Below, one piece after another: positions 16,463-24,348 of a stretch of DNA of 54,075 bases. The stretch is from positions 53,335 through 107,409 of the forward strand of contig FR895452.1 of assembly GCA_000435595.1 (NCBI GenBank). The letters run 5' to 3'. The position numbers were made by a program, and so were the translations under genes. The notes under the pieces were generated by a model. It was not told where the DNA came from. It searched no databases and saw nothing but the letters and a program-made list of their open reading frames with translations. The stretch's first letter is position 1, and every line of letters starts with the position of its first letter. The DNA comes from Firmicutes bacterium CAG:882. Its GTDB lineage: Bacteria; Bacillota; Clostridia; Lachnospirales; Lachnospiraceae.

Positions 16463-17407
16463 ATGGCTTATGTATCATCATCACCACATGTGAGTGATAA
16501 GACAACAACCCGGACGATAATGCTTGACGTGATTATAGCACTTCTTCCGGCGACGATATTTGGTATTTATAATTTTGGCTGGAGGGCGGCAATTATAGTT
16601 GCCGTGTCCGTGCTTTCCTGCGTGGGAGCTGAGGCTGCCTACGAATTTTTGACGAAGAAGCCGATAACGGTAGCTGACTTGAGTGCGGTTGTCACGGGAC
16701 TTCTGATAGCGCTTAACATGCCGTCGACAATGCCTGTCGGGCTTGTCATTTTGGGCTGTCTGTTTGCGATAATTGTAGTGAAACAGCTTTTTGGCGGACT
16801 TGGACAGAACTTTATGAACCCTGCGCTTGCGGCAAGATGCTTCCTACTCATCTCATTTGCAGGACACATGACGAACTTTGTATATGACGGAGTTTCATCG
16901 GCGACACCGCTTGCTGTCCTTAAGGCGGGGGGCGAGGTGGATGTGCTCTCAATGTTCATCGGCACTATCGGCGGAACCATCGGAGAGACGTCGGTTATCG
17001 CTATTTTAATCGGTGCAGCTTATCTTCTCATAAGAAAGGTAATTTCCATCAGAATACCTCTTGCGTATATCGCGACATTTGCAGTATATACACTTCTCTT
17101 TGGCGGAAGAGGCTTCGACCTTACATATCTTGCAGCAGAGCTTTGCGGCGGCGGACTCATGCTCGGTGCATTCTTTATGGCTACCGATTATGTGACCAGC
17201 CCTGTGACTAAGAACGGAAAGATTGTGTTTGGAATAATTCTTGGTATTCTCACCGGAATATTCAGATTCCAGGGCAACTCCGCGGAGGGAGTATCCTACG
17301 CAATCATTTTCTCCAATCTTTTAGTGCCTATTATTGAGAAGCTGACAGCTCCTACAGCGTTCGGCATAGTGAAGAAGAGCACAAAAGCCGGGAAGGAGGA
17401 TAAGTAG
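16463..17407 (+). CDS. rnfD: Rnf complex subunit D, flavinylated membrane protein
   Basis: 314-residue membrane subunit with about eight to ten helices (first at 20-55, last near 280-300). The SSAT sequence with Thr148 is the expected site of covalent FMN attachment by the ApbE transferase. The family signatures GQNFMNPALAARCFL and ATDYVTSPVT are present. RnfD takes part in ion translocation coupled to electron flow. No apbE gene is visible in this window, so the flavin transferase must be encoded elsewhere. Confidence 0.97.
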   Translation: MAYVSSSPHVSDKTTTRTIMLDVIIALLPATIFGIYNFGWRAAIIVAVSVLSCVGAEAAYEFLTKKPITVADLSAVVTGLLIALNMPSTMPVGLVILGCLFAIIVVKQLFGGLGQNFMNPALAARCFLLISFAGHMTNFVYDGVSSATPLAVLKAGGEVDVLSMFIGTIGGTIGETSVIAILIGAAYLLIRKVISIRIPLAYIATFAVYTLLFGGRGFDLTYLAAELCGGGLMLGAFFMATDYVTSPVTKNGKIVFGIILGILTGIFRFQGNSAEGVSYAIIFSNLLVPIIEKLTAPTAFGIVKKSTKAGKEDK

Positions 17408-18139
17408 ATGAAAAGAATTATCAAAGATACGCTTGTCCTCTTTGCAATAACACTTATCTCAGGACTGCTTCTCGGAGGGGTCTACAGGATTACAAAGTCT
17501 CCTATTGAAGCACAGGCGAAGGCTAAGACGGAGAAAGCATACAAGGCGGTTTTTCAAAAATATTATGAGCAGGTTACGGATGCGGAGGGTGCTGCAGACA
17601 GTATCGTATCAGCGATGAGCTTTGACGAGTGGAGTGAAGAGTCGTTGTCAGCCCAGGCTGCCGGCTTCATGTCGGAGCTTGGCGACAACACCGCGAACAC
17701 TCTTGATGCGGTTGTGACGGCTTACGGCAGCGACGGCAATGTGGCAGGCTATGTCGTGACAATCACCAATTCCGAGGCCTACGGCGGAAGCATACAGATG
17801 TCAGTCGGAATACTTGTCGACGGAACGGTTGCGGGTGTTGAGATTCTCTCTATCAGTGAGACACCGGGACTTGGAATGAACGCTCAGAATGACAGCTTTC
17901 TCGGTCAGTTTACGGGTGTAATGACAGATGTGTTCTCCTACACCAAGACGGGTAAGCAGGCGGACAATGAGATTGATGCAATCTCCTCTGCCACCTACAC
18001 TACAAAATCAATGACCAATGGTGTCAATGCCGCGCTCGCCGCATACAGAGCCATTCTAAAGAGCTCCGTTGTCGGTGCGGTGGACGGAGCATGTCAGGTG
18101 TGCGCTGTAGATGAAAAAGGAGGTGCCGTAAATGAATAA
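17408..18139 (+). CDS. rnfG: Rnf complex subunit G, FMN-binding protein
   Basis: 243 residues: an N-terminal membrane anchor (about 9-28) followed by an extracytoplasmic FMN-binding domain. The flavin attachment motif SSATYTT places FMN on Thr196. GGSIQMSVGILVDGTVAGVEIL and SETPGLGMNA are typical of RnfG/NqrC. The tail has two cysteines (CQVCAVDEKGG). Start ATG follows AAGGAGG. Its 3' end overlaps rnfE by 8 bases. Confidence 0.96.
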   Translation: MKRIIKDTLVLFAITLISGLLLGGVYRITKSPIEAQAKAKTEKAYKAVFQKYYEQVTDAEGAADSIVSAMSFDEWSEESLSAQAAGFMSELGDNTANTLDAVVTAYGSDGNVAGYVVTITNSEAYGGSIQMSVGILVDGTVAGVEILSISETPGLGMNAQNDSFLGQFTGVMTDVFSYTKTGKQADNEIDAISSATYTTKSMTNGVNAALAAYRAILKSSVVGAVDGACQVCAVDEKGGAVNE

Positions 18140-18872
18140 ATGTGTTGAACGTCTTTACAACGGCATTGTAAAGGAGAATCCTACATTCGTGCTCATGCTC
18201 GGTATGTGTCCTACGCTTGCCGTAACGACAGCTGCGATTAACGGTGTCGGCATGGGACTTGCGTCGACAGTGGTTCTTACATTGTCCAATATTATGATTT
18301 CAATGCTGCGAAAGGTAATTCCGGGAAGAGTGAGAATGCCGGCATTTATCGTTATCGTAGCGACCTTCGTTACTGTGGTTGACTTTCTCATGCAGGCGTA
18401 CTGCCCACCGTCACTCTATGATGCACTCGGAATATATATTCCGCTCATCGTGGTTAACTGTATTATTCTCGGGCGTGCGGAGGCTTACGCTTCAAAGAAT
18501 CCTGTGCTTCCGAGTATGTTTGACGGACTTGGAATGGGACTCGGATTTACGGTCGGACTTACGGTTCTTGGTGCATTCAGAGAGCTTATCGGCGCGGGTA
18601 CGGTATTCGGACTTCATATCATGCCGGCTTCATACGAGCCTATGATTATATTCATTCTTCCTCCGGGAGCGTTCTTTGTTCTTGCAGCACTTGTTGCCAT
18701 TCAGAACAAGTTCAAGAATAAAAAGAAGAAGGAGTACTCAGACATTGAAATCTGCAAGGATGGCGGCTGTGCTTCATGTACCAACATGATGTGCGGCGGA
18801 AGAATCTTTGCGGAGAATCAGAATGAAGATGTTTCTAAGGCTGAAAGCACTGTTAAGAAGGAGGAAGGCTGA
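18132..18872 (+). CDS. rnfE: Rnf complex subunit E, with cysteine-rich C-terminal tail
   Basis: 246-residue membrane subunit with about six helices over residues 15-195, and the family motifs NPTFVLMLGMCPTLAVTT and LRKVIPGRVRMPAFI. RnfE and RnfA form the membrane core that holds an iron-sulfur cluster across the membrane. After the last helix comes a cytoplasmic Lys-rich stretch and then four cysteines spaced C-x4-C-x2-C-x4-C near residues 213-225, followed by an acidic tail. That spacing could bind a metal or cluster; I cannot say whether it is common in this family. Confidence 0.95.
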   Translation: MNKCVERLYNGIVKENPTFVLMLGMCPTLAVTTAAINGVGMGLASTVVLTLSNIMISMLRKVIPGRVRMPAFIVIVATFVTVVDFLMQAYCPPSLYDALGIYIPLIVVNCIILGRAEAYASKNPVLPSMFDGLGMGLGFTVGLTVLGAFRELIGAGTVFGLHIMPASYEPMIIFILPPGAFFVLAALVAIQNKFKNKKKKEYSDIEICKDGGCASCTNMMCGGRIFAENQNEDVSKAESTVKKEEG

Positions 18873-19447
18873 TGAAGGAGTTAATTCTTATTGCGATAGG
18901 CTCTGCACTTGTAAATAATGTTGTGCTCAGCCAGTTTCTTGGTATCTGTCCTTTCCTTGGAGTTTCCAAAAGAACGGACACTGCGGCAGGTATGGGAGGG
19001 GCGGTAATCTTCGTAATCACGATATCGTCACTTCTTACGAGCATAATATATAATTACCTGCTTGTGGGATTACATATTGAATATCTGAAGACCATCGTTT
19101 TTATTCTTGTGATTGCAGCACTTGTGCAGTTCGTTGAGATGTTCCTTAAAAAGACCAGCCCGGCACTGTATAAATCACTCGGAGTGTATCTTCCACTCAT
19201 CACGACCAACTGCGCCGTGCTCGGAGTTGCACTTACGAATGTGCAGAAGGACTATGGTATTCTGCCATCCGTTGTGAACGGATTCGCAACTGCCGTGGGC
19301 TTTACAATATCAATCGTAATTCTTGCAGGTGTGAGAGAGCGTATTGAATACAATGACATTCCGGAGAGCTTTAAGGGAACGCCAATTGTCCTTGTAACAG
19401 CGGGACTTATGGCCATAGCTTTTATGGGCTTTTCCGGTATTATCTAG
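18872..19447 (+). CDS. rnfA: Rnf complex subunit A
   Basis: 191-residue membrane protein with six helices, homologous to RnfE and forming the pseudo-symmetric core with it. Signatures are NNVVLSQFLGICPFLGVSK near the N-terminus and LITTNCAVLGVAL in the middle; both conserved cysteine loops that hold the core cluster are present. The start codon shares one base with the rnfE stop (TGATG), so translation is coupled. Confidence 0.97.
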   Translation: MKELILIAIGSALVNNVVLSQFLGICPFLGVSKRTDTAAGMGGAVIFVITISSLLTSIIYNYLLVGLHIEYLKTIVFILVIAALVQFVEMFLKKTSPALYKSLGVYLPLITTNCAVLGVALTNVQKDYGILPSVVNGFATAVGFTISIVILAGVRERIEYNDIPESFKGTPIVLVTAGLMAIAFMGFSGII

Positions 19448-19459
19448 GGAGGTGCGGCA

Positions 19460-20260
19460 ATGAACGGAGTATTGATCGCGGCGGCTGTCGTAGGTATATT
19501 GGGAATTGTTATCGGCGTTTTTCTTGGAGTTTCAGGTGCGAAGTTCGAGGTTAAGGTCGACGAGAGGGAGACTCTTGTGCGTGAGCAGCTTCCGGGAAAT
19601 AACTGCGGTGGCTGCGGATATGCAGGCTGTGATGCCTGCGCCAAGGCGATTGTTGAGGGCAAGGCGCCTGTCAATGCATGTGCCGGATGCAGCGAGGGGA
19701 ACTTAGCTGTCATCTCATCTGTTATGGGTGTTGAGGCTGAGGCTTCTGAGAAGAAGGTTGCCTATGTGAAGTGCTCCGGCGACTGCGACAAGGCTAAGAC
19801 TAACTATGTATACACAGGAATAGAGGACTGTAAGATTGCGGCACAGATGCAGGGCGGCGGACCTAAGGCATGTTCATACGGCTGCCTCGGTTACGGAAGC
19901 TGTAAGAAAGTCTGCCCGTACAATGCCATAACAATAGTGAACGGACTTCCTGTTGTGGATGAGGCTAAGTGCGTCGGCTGCGGAAGCTGTGTTGTGACAT
20001 GTCCTAAGCAGCTCATGGCACTTCGACCTGTCCGCAGGAGAACGGTTGCGCTCGCATGCAGCTCGCCTGATAAGGGCAAGCCTGTGATGGATGCATGCTC
20101 TGCAGGATGTATCGGCTGTACACTCTGCACGAAGGAGTGTCCGTTCGGTGCAATCACGATGAACGGGAACATTCCTGTGATTGATTATGAGAAGTGCAAG
20201 GGCTGCGGCAAGTGTGCGCTGAAGTGCCCGAAGAAGGTAATTAAGCTGGTGCAGGGGTAA
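19460..20260 (+). CDS. rnfB: Rnf complex subunit B, polyferredoxin
   Basis: 266 residues, the entry point for electrons from reduced ferredoxin. An N-terminal membrane helix (about 5-25) is followed by the RnfB 4Fe-4S domain (Cys49, 52, 57 with more at 60, 74 and 77). Several ferredoxin-type motifs come next, including CVGCGSCVVTCP, CIGCTLCTKECP and CKGCGKCALKCP, plus an incomplete one at CSYGCLGYGSCKKVCP. A strong terminator follows, ending the Rnf operon. Confidence 0.97.
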   Translation: MNGVLIAAAVVGILGIVIGVFLGVSGAKFEVKVDERETLVREQLPGNNCGGCGYAGCDACAKAIVEGKAPVNACAGCSEGNLAVISSVMGVEAEASEKKVAYVKCSGDCDKAKTNYVYTGIEDCKIAAQMQGGGPKACSYGCLGYGSCKKVCPYNAITIVNGLPVVDEAKCVGCGSCVVTCPKQLMALRPVRRRTVALACSSPDKGKPVMDACSAGCIGCTLCTKECPFGAITMNGNIPVIDYEKCKGCGKCALKCPKKVIKLVQG

Positions 20261-20280
20261 GGGGGACTGCAGCCAATGGT

Positions 20281-20322
20281 CTCAGAGCTGTAATGTGTAT
20301 GCATTGCGGCTCTGAGTTTTTT
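20281..20322 (+). terminator. Terminator of the Rnf operon
   Basis: CTCAGAGC..TAATG pairs with CATTG..GCTCTGAG (20281-20316) and runs into six Ts, ending at 20322. Confidence 0.9.
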
Positions 20323-20360
20323 ATATTAAGAAAAATATTATGATGGAGAATTTACAATTT

Positions 20361-20421
20361 GAGTGTATAACGGATTATATTTATACATATCAGCTCCATT
20401 GTACGAAGCGAGGTGTTCTAA
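20361..20421 (+). repeat. Half copy of the 4.2 kb hairpin repeat
   Basis: Matches 4193-4253 at 55 of 61 positions, same orientation, then diverges completely. It holds the left inner arm and part of the apex of the full element but neither the right arm nor the outer GTCAAAACATGC arms, so it cannot form the long hairpin. It is a truncated or decayed copy. Confidence 0.82.
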
Positions 20422-20457
20422 TGTCTCTGTTTTTTTGCCGTCTGTTTGTCAAAAACT

Positions 20458-20504
20458 ACCGTTTACGTTAAAATAGTGGATAATGTTTTTTTTGAATATA
20501 TAAT
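20458..20504 (+). promoter_or_regulatory. Candidate LytTR-controlled promoter
   Basis: ACCGTTTACG (20458-20467, extending to TACGTTAA) resembles the half-sites bound by LytTR regulators. A consensus -10 TATAAT lies at 20499-20504, but no usable -35 is seen. Those are features of activator-dependent promoters. Self-regulation by the adjacent LytTR gene is an inference. Confidence 0.5.
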
Positions 20505-20527
20505 GAGAGACAGAAAGGAGGTAAGGT

Positions 20528-20974
20528 ATGAAGCTGAATATCAAGATTGACACATCGGTTGAGGAGCCGGAGGCATTGATTATCACTCCGAGGATGAGTG
20601 AAGAGGTTAATAAAATTGTTGATTACATAGGGAGGCTTAACGGAGAGCCAACGGTGATTTCGGGTGTGAAGGATGACAAGGTGGAGATACTGGAGCAGGG
20701 TGAGTTTATAAGGGCTTATGCGGAGGGAGGAAAGGTATTTGTAAGAACGGAGAAGGGTCTGTATCAGATCAGACTTCGATTGTATGAGCTGGAGGAACGC
20801 TTGGATGGCAGTATATTTGTGAGAATTTCCAATTCGGAAATCGTAAATTTGAAAAAGGTTAAAAGCATAGATTTGAGCTTTGTCGGGACTATCTGCATGG
20901 AAATGTCGGACGGGGATGTAAGCTATGTTTCAAGAAGATATGTTTCTAAAATCAAGAAGATATTGGGATTGTGA
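20528..20974 (+). CDS. LytTR DNA-binding domain regulator
   Basis: 148 residues. The C-terminal half (about 50-145) is a LytTR domain: IRAYAEGGKVFVRTEKG, a central LYELEERLDGSIFVRISNSEIVNL and SYVSRRYVSKIKKIL. The N-terminal ~45 residues have no receiver domain, so this is the small stand-alone LytTR type that pairs with DUF3021 membrane proteins. AAAGGAGG at 20514-20521 serves ATG 20528. The next gene is the DUF3021 partner, which in related systems holds the regulator inactive at the membrane. Confidence 0.92.
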   Translation: MKLNIKIDTSVEEPEALIITPRMSEEVNKIVDYIGRLNGEPTVISGVKDDKVEILEQGEFIRAYAEGGKVFVRTEKGLYQIRLRLYELEERLDGSIFVRISNSEIVNLKKVKSIDLSFVGTICMEMSDGDVSYVSRRYVSKIKKILGL

Positions 20975-20984
20975 GGTGTTTAGA

Positions 20985-21440
20985 ATGAAGAAAAAAATAT
21001 TAATCAGAGCATTTTTTGGTGCGCTTATCGGAATCGTAATAAACTACCTGATAACGATAGTTATTTCAGCAGTAATAGGGGACGGAACTTTTTACCCATG
21101 CGTGCCAAGCTTTACGGAGCGTTATGGCAATGAGGTGACGGCAGTGATTGTTCAGACGATACTTAGTGCGGTTTTGGGTGGCGGATTTTCGATGGCATCG
21201 CTTATATGGGAGAAGGATGACTGGAGCCTGCTAAAGCAGACCGGAGTGTATTTTGCAATAATAACGGTTCTAATGATGACGGTTGCATATACATGCGAAT
21301 GGATGGAACATTCGCTCAGAGGAGTTTTGACATACTTTGGAATATTCTTTGGAATTTTTGTTGTAATCTGGATAATAAGGTATATGTCGTGGAAAATACG
21401 AATTTCCAAAATAAAAGAAAAGCTTATAAAAAATGAGTGA
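20985..21440 (+). CDS. DUF3021 family membrane protein, LytTR partner
   Basis: 151 residues with four membrane helices (about 6-28, 55-75, 88-108 and 118-140) and a basic tail, the DUF3021 layout. ATG 20985 is chosen because GAGGTG lies 7 bases upstream; the frame extends into the LytTR gene but without a ribosome site. LytTR/DUF3021 pairs are known as membrane-inhibitor/regulator modules in Firmicutes. The signal and regulon here are unknown. Confidence 0.88.
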   Translation: MKKKILIRAFFGALIGIVINYLITIVISAVIGDGTFYPCVPSFTERYGNEVTAVIVQTILSAVLGGGFSMASLIWEKDDWSLLKQTGVYFAIITVLMMTVAYTCEWMEHSLRGVLTYFGIFFGIFVVIWIIRYMSWKIRISKIKEKLIKNE

Positions 21441-21558
21441 AAGAGAATGTGACGGCGGGTGGAGCGTCAATAATAAAATATAATGGCAAGTTTGCGGGAT
21501 GTGTGGTAAAATATCAGAGAAAAATTTGAAAATTATCGTAAGCACCGAGCATAATACA

Positions 21559-21981
21559 ATGAAAAAAATATCAAAAATTCGTGAAAATGACATACTTTTG
21601 GGTGCGGGGCTTCTTTTGGGAGCCATGTGTCTTTGGTGTGTCATTTATTTTGCGGGGAGAAATATGGACAAAAATGCGCTCACGGTTGTGATTACCGTGG
21701 ACGGGCAGGAGTATTACACGGGAAGTTTGATTGAAAGCGGAGCAGGGGAGAACAATACGGGAAGTACCGTTGGCAATAAAAGAGAGATAGATGTCGATGG
21801 TCACAATAAGGTGGTTATCGCAGACGGCGAGGTGTGGATGGAGTCCGCCGACTGCCCGGATAAGCTGTGTATTTCGCAGGGAAAGATAAGCAAGACGGGG
21901 CAGACGATTATATGTCTGCCGAATAAGACCATGGTGACGATTAAAGGGGGAAAGAGCGAATATGACGGGGTGGCACAGTGA
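21559..21981 (+). CDS. NusG domain II-containing membrane-anchored protein
   Basis: 140 residues from ATG 21559. A short basic N-terminus and one membrane helix (about 10-30) are followed by a beta-rich domain with the NusG domain II features VVIADGEVWMESADCPDKLC and GQTIICLPNKTMVTI. This is not the transcription factor NusG. Such proteins are often found with a Gx transporter and ApbE near Rnf genes, suggesting a role in Rnf assembly or quinone-like cofactor supply, but the function is unproven. ATG 21499 is an alternative start; neither has a strong ribosome site. Confidence 0.82.
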   Translation: MKKISKIRENDILLGAGLLLGAMCLWCVIYFAGRNMDKNALTVVITVDGQEYYTGSLIESGAGENNTGSTVGNKREIDVDGHNKVVIADGEVWMESADCPDKLCISQGKISKTGQTIICLPNKTMVTIKGGKSEYDGVAQ

Positions 21982-22484
21982 AAAAGACGGATATTAAAAG
22001 GGTTGCCTTCTGCGGTATGTTCACCGCCGTGGCGATTATAATGGGGTACATAGAGAGCTTTATAGTGATACCGGGGCTGCTGCCGGGAATGAAGCTTGGG
22101 CTTGCCAACTGCGTCATACTTTTTGTGCTCATGAGATATGGGCTGACGAGTGCGGCACTTGTGAGCCTTGTTAGAATAATTGTTGTGAACAGTCTGTTCG
22201 GCAACATGACGGCTGCGGCGTTTTCGCTTGCGGGGGCGGCGCTTAGTATATTTGTTATGAGCCTGCTTAAAAAGAGCGGACGCTTTTCAACGGTCGGAAT
22301 GAGCCTTGCGGGAGGTGTGGCACATAATCTGGGGCAGGTGCTTGTGGCAATGCTTATATTAGATAATGTGGGAATGTTCTGTTATTTTCCGATGCTGATT
22401 GTGACGGGCGTCGCTGCGGGAGTGTTCGTGGGGATACTTGCGGGACTTGTAATCAGTAAAATGGACAAAGTTACTAAAATGTAG
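21978..22484 (+). CDS. Gx transporter family protein, annotated in relatives as heptaprenyl diphosphate synthase component I
   Basis: 168-residue membrane protein with about five helices. Its KRVAFCGMFTAVAIIMGYIES opening (in two parts here, KRVAFCGMF and MGYIESF) and GMKLGLANCVILFVL are typical of the Hpre_diP_synt_I/Gx transporter family. It starts at a GTG that overlaps the stop of the preceding gene by 4 bases (GTGA), so translation is coupled. The family is named for a prenyl diphosphate synthase subunit but resembles ECF-type substrate-binding transporters; the substrate is unknown. Confidence 0.85.
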   Translation: MKKTDIKRVAFCGMFTAVAIIMGYIESFIVIPGLLPGMKLGLANCVILFVLMRYGLTSAALVSLVRIIVVNSLFGNMTAAAFSLAGAALSIFVMSLLKKSGRFSTVGMSLAGGVAHNLGQVLVAMLILDNVGMFCYFPMLIVTGVAAGVFVGILAGLVISKMDKVTKM

Positions 22485-22510
22485 CTAAGAAATGAAAACA
22501 GCATGTAAAT

Positions 22511-22528
22511 CGTTCAGTTTGCTGAACG
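22511..22528. repeat. Short perfect hairpin in the convergent spacer
   Basis: CGTTCAG and CTGAACG form a 7-bp stem with a TTTG loop, upstream of the bidirectional terminator. No T tract follows, so a terminator role is unlikely. Confidence 0.5.
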
Positions 22529-22557
22529 AGTGGATTGCGAATGTCTGCTTTACTACT

Positions 22558-22589
22558 AAAACGGCTCACGCGTAAGCATGAGCCATTTT
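22558..22589. terminator. Bidirectional terminator between convergent genes
   Basis: GGCTCA (22563-22568) pairs with TGAGCC (22579-22584), with further pairing inside (GC-GTAA-GC). A residues lie on one side and TTTT on the other, fitting both the + strand Gx gene and the - strand YoaK gene. Confidence 0.85.
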
Positions 22590-22601
22590 GTTTGTGAAAA
22601 A

Positions 22602-23354
22602 TCATTTTTGCCGGAATATCTCCTCAAGATCCCTTTTGACAGTCTGTTCCTCAAGCTTCAGTTCAGGATGTTCCTCAATTTCTTCCTTGATGAACATTAG
22701 TAAGAAGCTGATAAGCAGGAGACCGCTTGAAAGCCATATAGTGTGCATGCCAAGCTTCGGTATGAAAAGGCTTCCGATGCCTGCGCCTATCGCAAACAGA
22801 AAGATTATACCAAAGTAATGTGATGATTTATATAGTATCTCTTTGTTGCGTGTCTTGCGGTATGCACACAGGGAATCCATGCCGCTTCGGAGATTTCCGA
22901 TACACATGGTGCTTGCATATGCGTATCCGTTCACCTTTCGGAAGGTCTGAACCTGCATAGCACAGGAGAAGGAGACTATTGCGTTGGCTATGAGGTTCAT
23001 GTTCCCGGGCATGAAGCCGACGAAGAAGAGAAGTATAATCTCAAGGATTAACACAAGCTGTCTCCAGTGTATGCGTCGGGCATTCTGATAACGCTCACGG
23101 ATAAGTTCGGCGGCTGCCACACCGAGTGCAAAAAATATGAGCGGAACAAGGTAGTGCATTCCGGCACGGAAATTCCCTTCAAAAATATGCTGGCTTAAAA
23201 GGACAATGTTTCCCGTCTGTGCGTTGGCAAATACCTTTCCTCTGGAAATATAGGTGTAGGCATCCTGAAGTCCGCCTGACAATGATAAAAATGATGCTGT
23301 GAGGAACGCCTCCGACATCTGTTTGTGTGATTTTAACCTTGATGATAGTTTCAT
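22602..23354 (-). CDS. YoaK/DUF1275 family membrane protein
   Basis: 250 residues with six predicted helices. The DUF1275 signature is clear: GGLQDAYTYISRGKVFANAQTGNIVLL near residues 28-54 (read as GGLQDAYTYIS then FANAQTGN), and a later MQVQTFRKVNGYAYASTMCIGNL (VNGYAYASTMCIGNL). Function is uncharacterised; some relatives are proposed transporters. A Glu-rich tail of about 25 residues ends the protein. AGGAGC lies 5 bases before the ATG, behind a consensus-like promoter shared back-to-back with DUF3881. Confidence 0.9.
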   Translation of the reverse strand: MKLSSRLKSHKQMSEAFLTASFLSLSGGLQDAYTYISRGKVFANAQTGNIVLLSQHIFEGNFRAGMHYLVPLIFFALGVAAAELIRERYQNARRIHWRQLVLILEIILLFFVGFMPGNMNLIANAIVSFSCAMQVQTFRKVNGYAYASTMCIGNLRSGMDSLCAYRKTRNKEILYKSSHYFGIIFLFAIGAGIGSLFIPKLGMHTIWLSSGLLLISFLLMFIKEEIEEHPELKLEEQTVKRDLEEIFRQK

Positions 23355-23390
23355 AGCTGCTCCTAGAATATGTTATATAATACTTTCTGA

Positions 23391-23419
23391 ATAATAGCAG
23401 AAATATATAATTACGTCAA
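23391..23419 (-). promoter_or_regulatory. Promoter of the YoaK-family gene
   Basis: Minus-strand TTGACG (23419-23414), 17-base spacer, TATTAT (23396-23391). Confidence 0.72.
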
Positions 23420-23428
23420 ACATTAAGG

Positions 23429-23457
23429 TTGCAAAACTGTCATTTTAAGGTTATTAT
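23429..23457 (+). promoter_or_regulatory. Promoter of the DUF3881-ruvAB-trmO cluster
   Basis: TTGCAA (23429-23434), 17-base spacer, TATTAT (23452-23457). Only nine bases separate its -35 from that of the divergent yoaK promoter. Confidence 0.65.
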
Positions 23458-23529
23458 ATAAACAAATGTTTTGGTGCGGGACGGTACCTGACAGAATATC
23501 ATTTGTTTTTGAAAGGACTTAATTTAATT

Positions 23530-24339
23530 ATGAAGGGTGAAGTATTCCAGATATGCAGTATAGTTACATCCGCAAAGAATGCGTTAAATACAAAGACATT
23601 TATACAGTATGAACCGCTCAGCTATGAGCGCAGCACGGTCTTTCAGTTCGTGCCTGAGACAGAAGGCGAAAAGGGCGAGATTATAGAGGATGTCGAGGGC
23701 TGGTATGCAAGATGTGTGTATAACGGCATGGATGACATAAAGATACTTGCACCGACAGGCGTCAAGGACAGAAGAATACTCGGCTTTGTGAACACATCCC
23801 AGAACATTATGCTCTGCTTTTATCCTGACGATGTTATACATATGTGGATGCCGAGATGGATTCCTGACAAGGATAAGAAGGGCTGGAGAATAATTTTTCA
23901 GGAAAAGGTATGGGAGAACCATCCGACAGGAAAGCCTGTATATAAGGATAACACGGAAGAATTCAAGCAGGTTCTCGGAGATATCGGAAAGTTTGCAAGA
24001 GAAATCGGCTTTGAACATTGGGGACAGGTGTTTGACCGCTCAATCAGTATGCTCAATGGTGATTTTGACTATGAGACGTATGATAAGGAGGTTGAGGAGA
24101 AGTTCAGACAGATGGGAAGAATTGTTCCGGCAAGAAAGCATCTTGATATTCCGGGACATAATAAGGATTTGTTCGAGGCGGCTTCTAATGCGGATGTGTT
24201 TGGCGGTATGGGATCCTGGAATGACTCTCCGGCAGGTGCGGCGGCGGAGAAGGGCAGAGAGAAAGAATACAATGAGCTGTCTGACAAGCTGTTTAATCAG
24301 ATTGCGATTGCTGTAATGTATTCCATAAATCAGTGGTAG
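23530..24339 (+). CDS. DUF3881 family protein
   Basis: 269 residues, soluble, no signal peptide or membrane helix. I recognise it as the DUF3881 family found in Lachnospiraceae directly upstream of ruvA. Conserved-looking blocks are GEVFQICSIVTSAKNALNT, WENHPTGKPVYKDN and IAVMYSINQW at the end. No catalytic motif is apparent. ATG 23530 follows AAAGGA; an in-frame TTG at 23503 adds nine residues without a ribosome site. Nine bases before ruvA, it is probably co-expressed with the Holliday-junction genes, hinting at a DNA-repair or housekeeping link. Confidence 0.83.
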   Translation: MKGEVFQICSIVTSAKNALNTKTFIQYEPLSYERSTVFQFVPETEGEKGEIIEDVEGWYARCVYNGMDDIKILAPTGVKDRRILGFVNTSQNIMLCFYPDDVIHMWMPRWIPDKDKKGWRIIFQEKVWENHPTGKPVYKDNTEEFKQVLGDIGKFAREIGFEHWGQVFDRSISMLNGDFDYETYDKEVEEKFRQMGRIVPARKHLDIPGHNKDLFEAASNADVFGGMGSWNDSPAGAAAEKGREKEYNELSDKLFNQIAIAVMYSINQW

Positions 24340-24348
24340 GTTAAGGAT

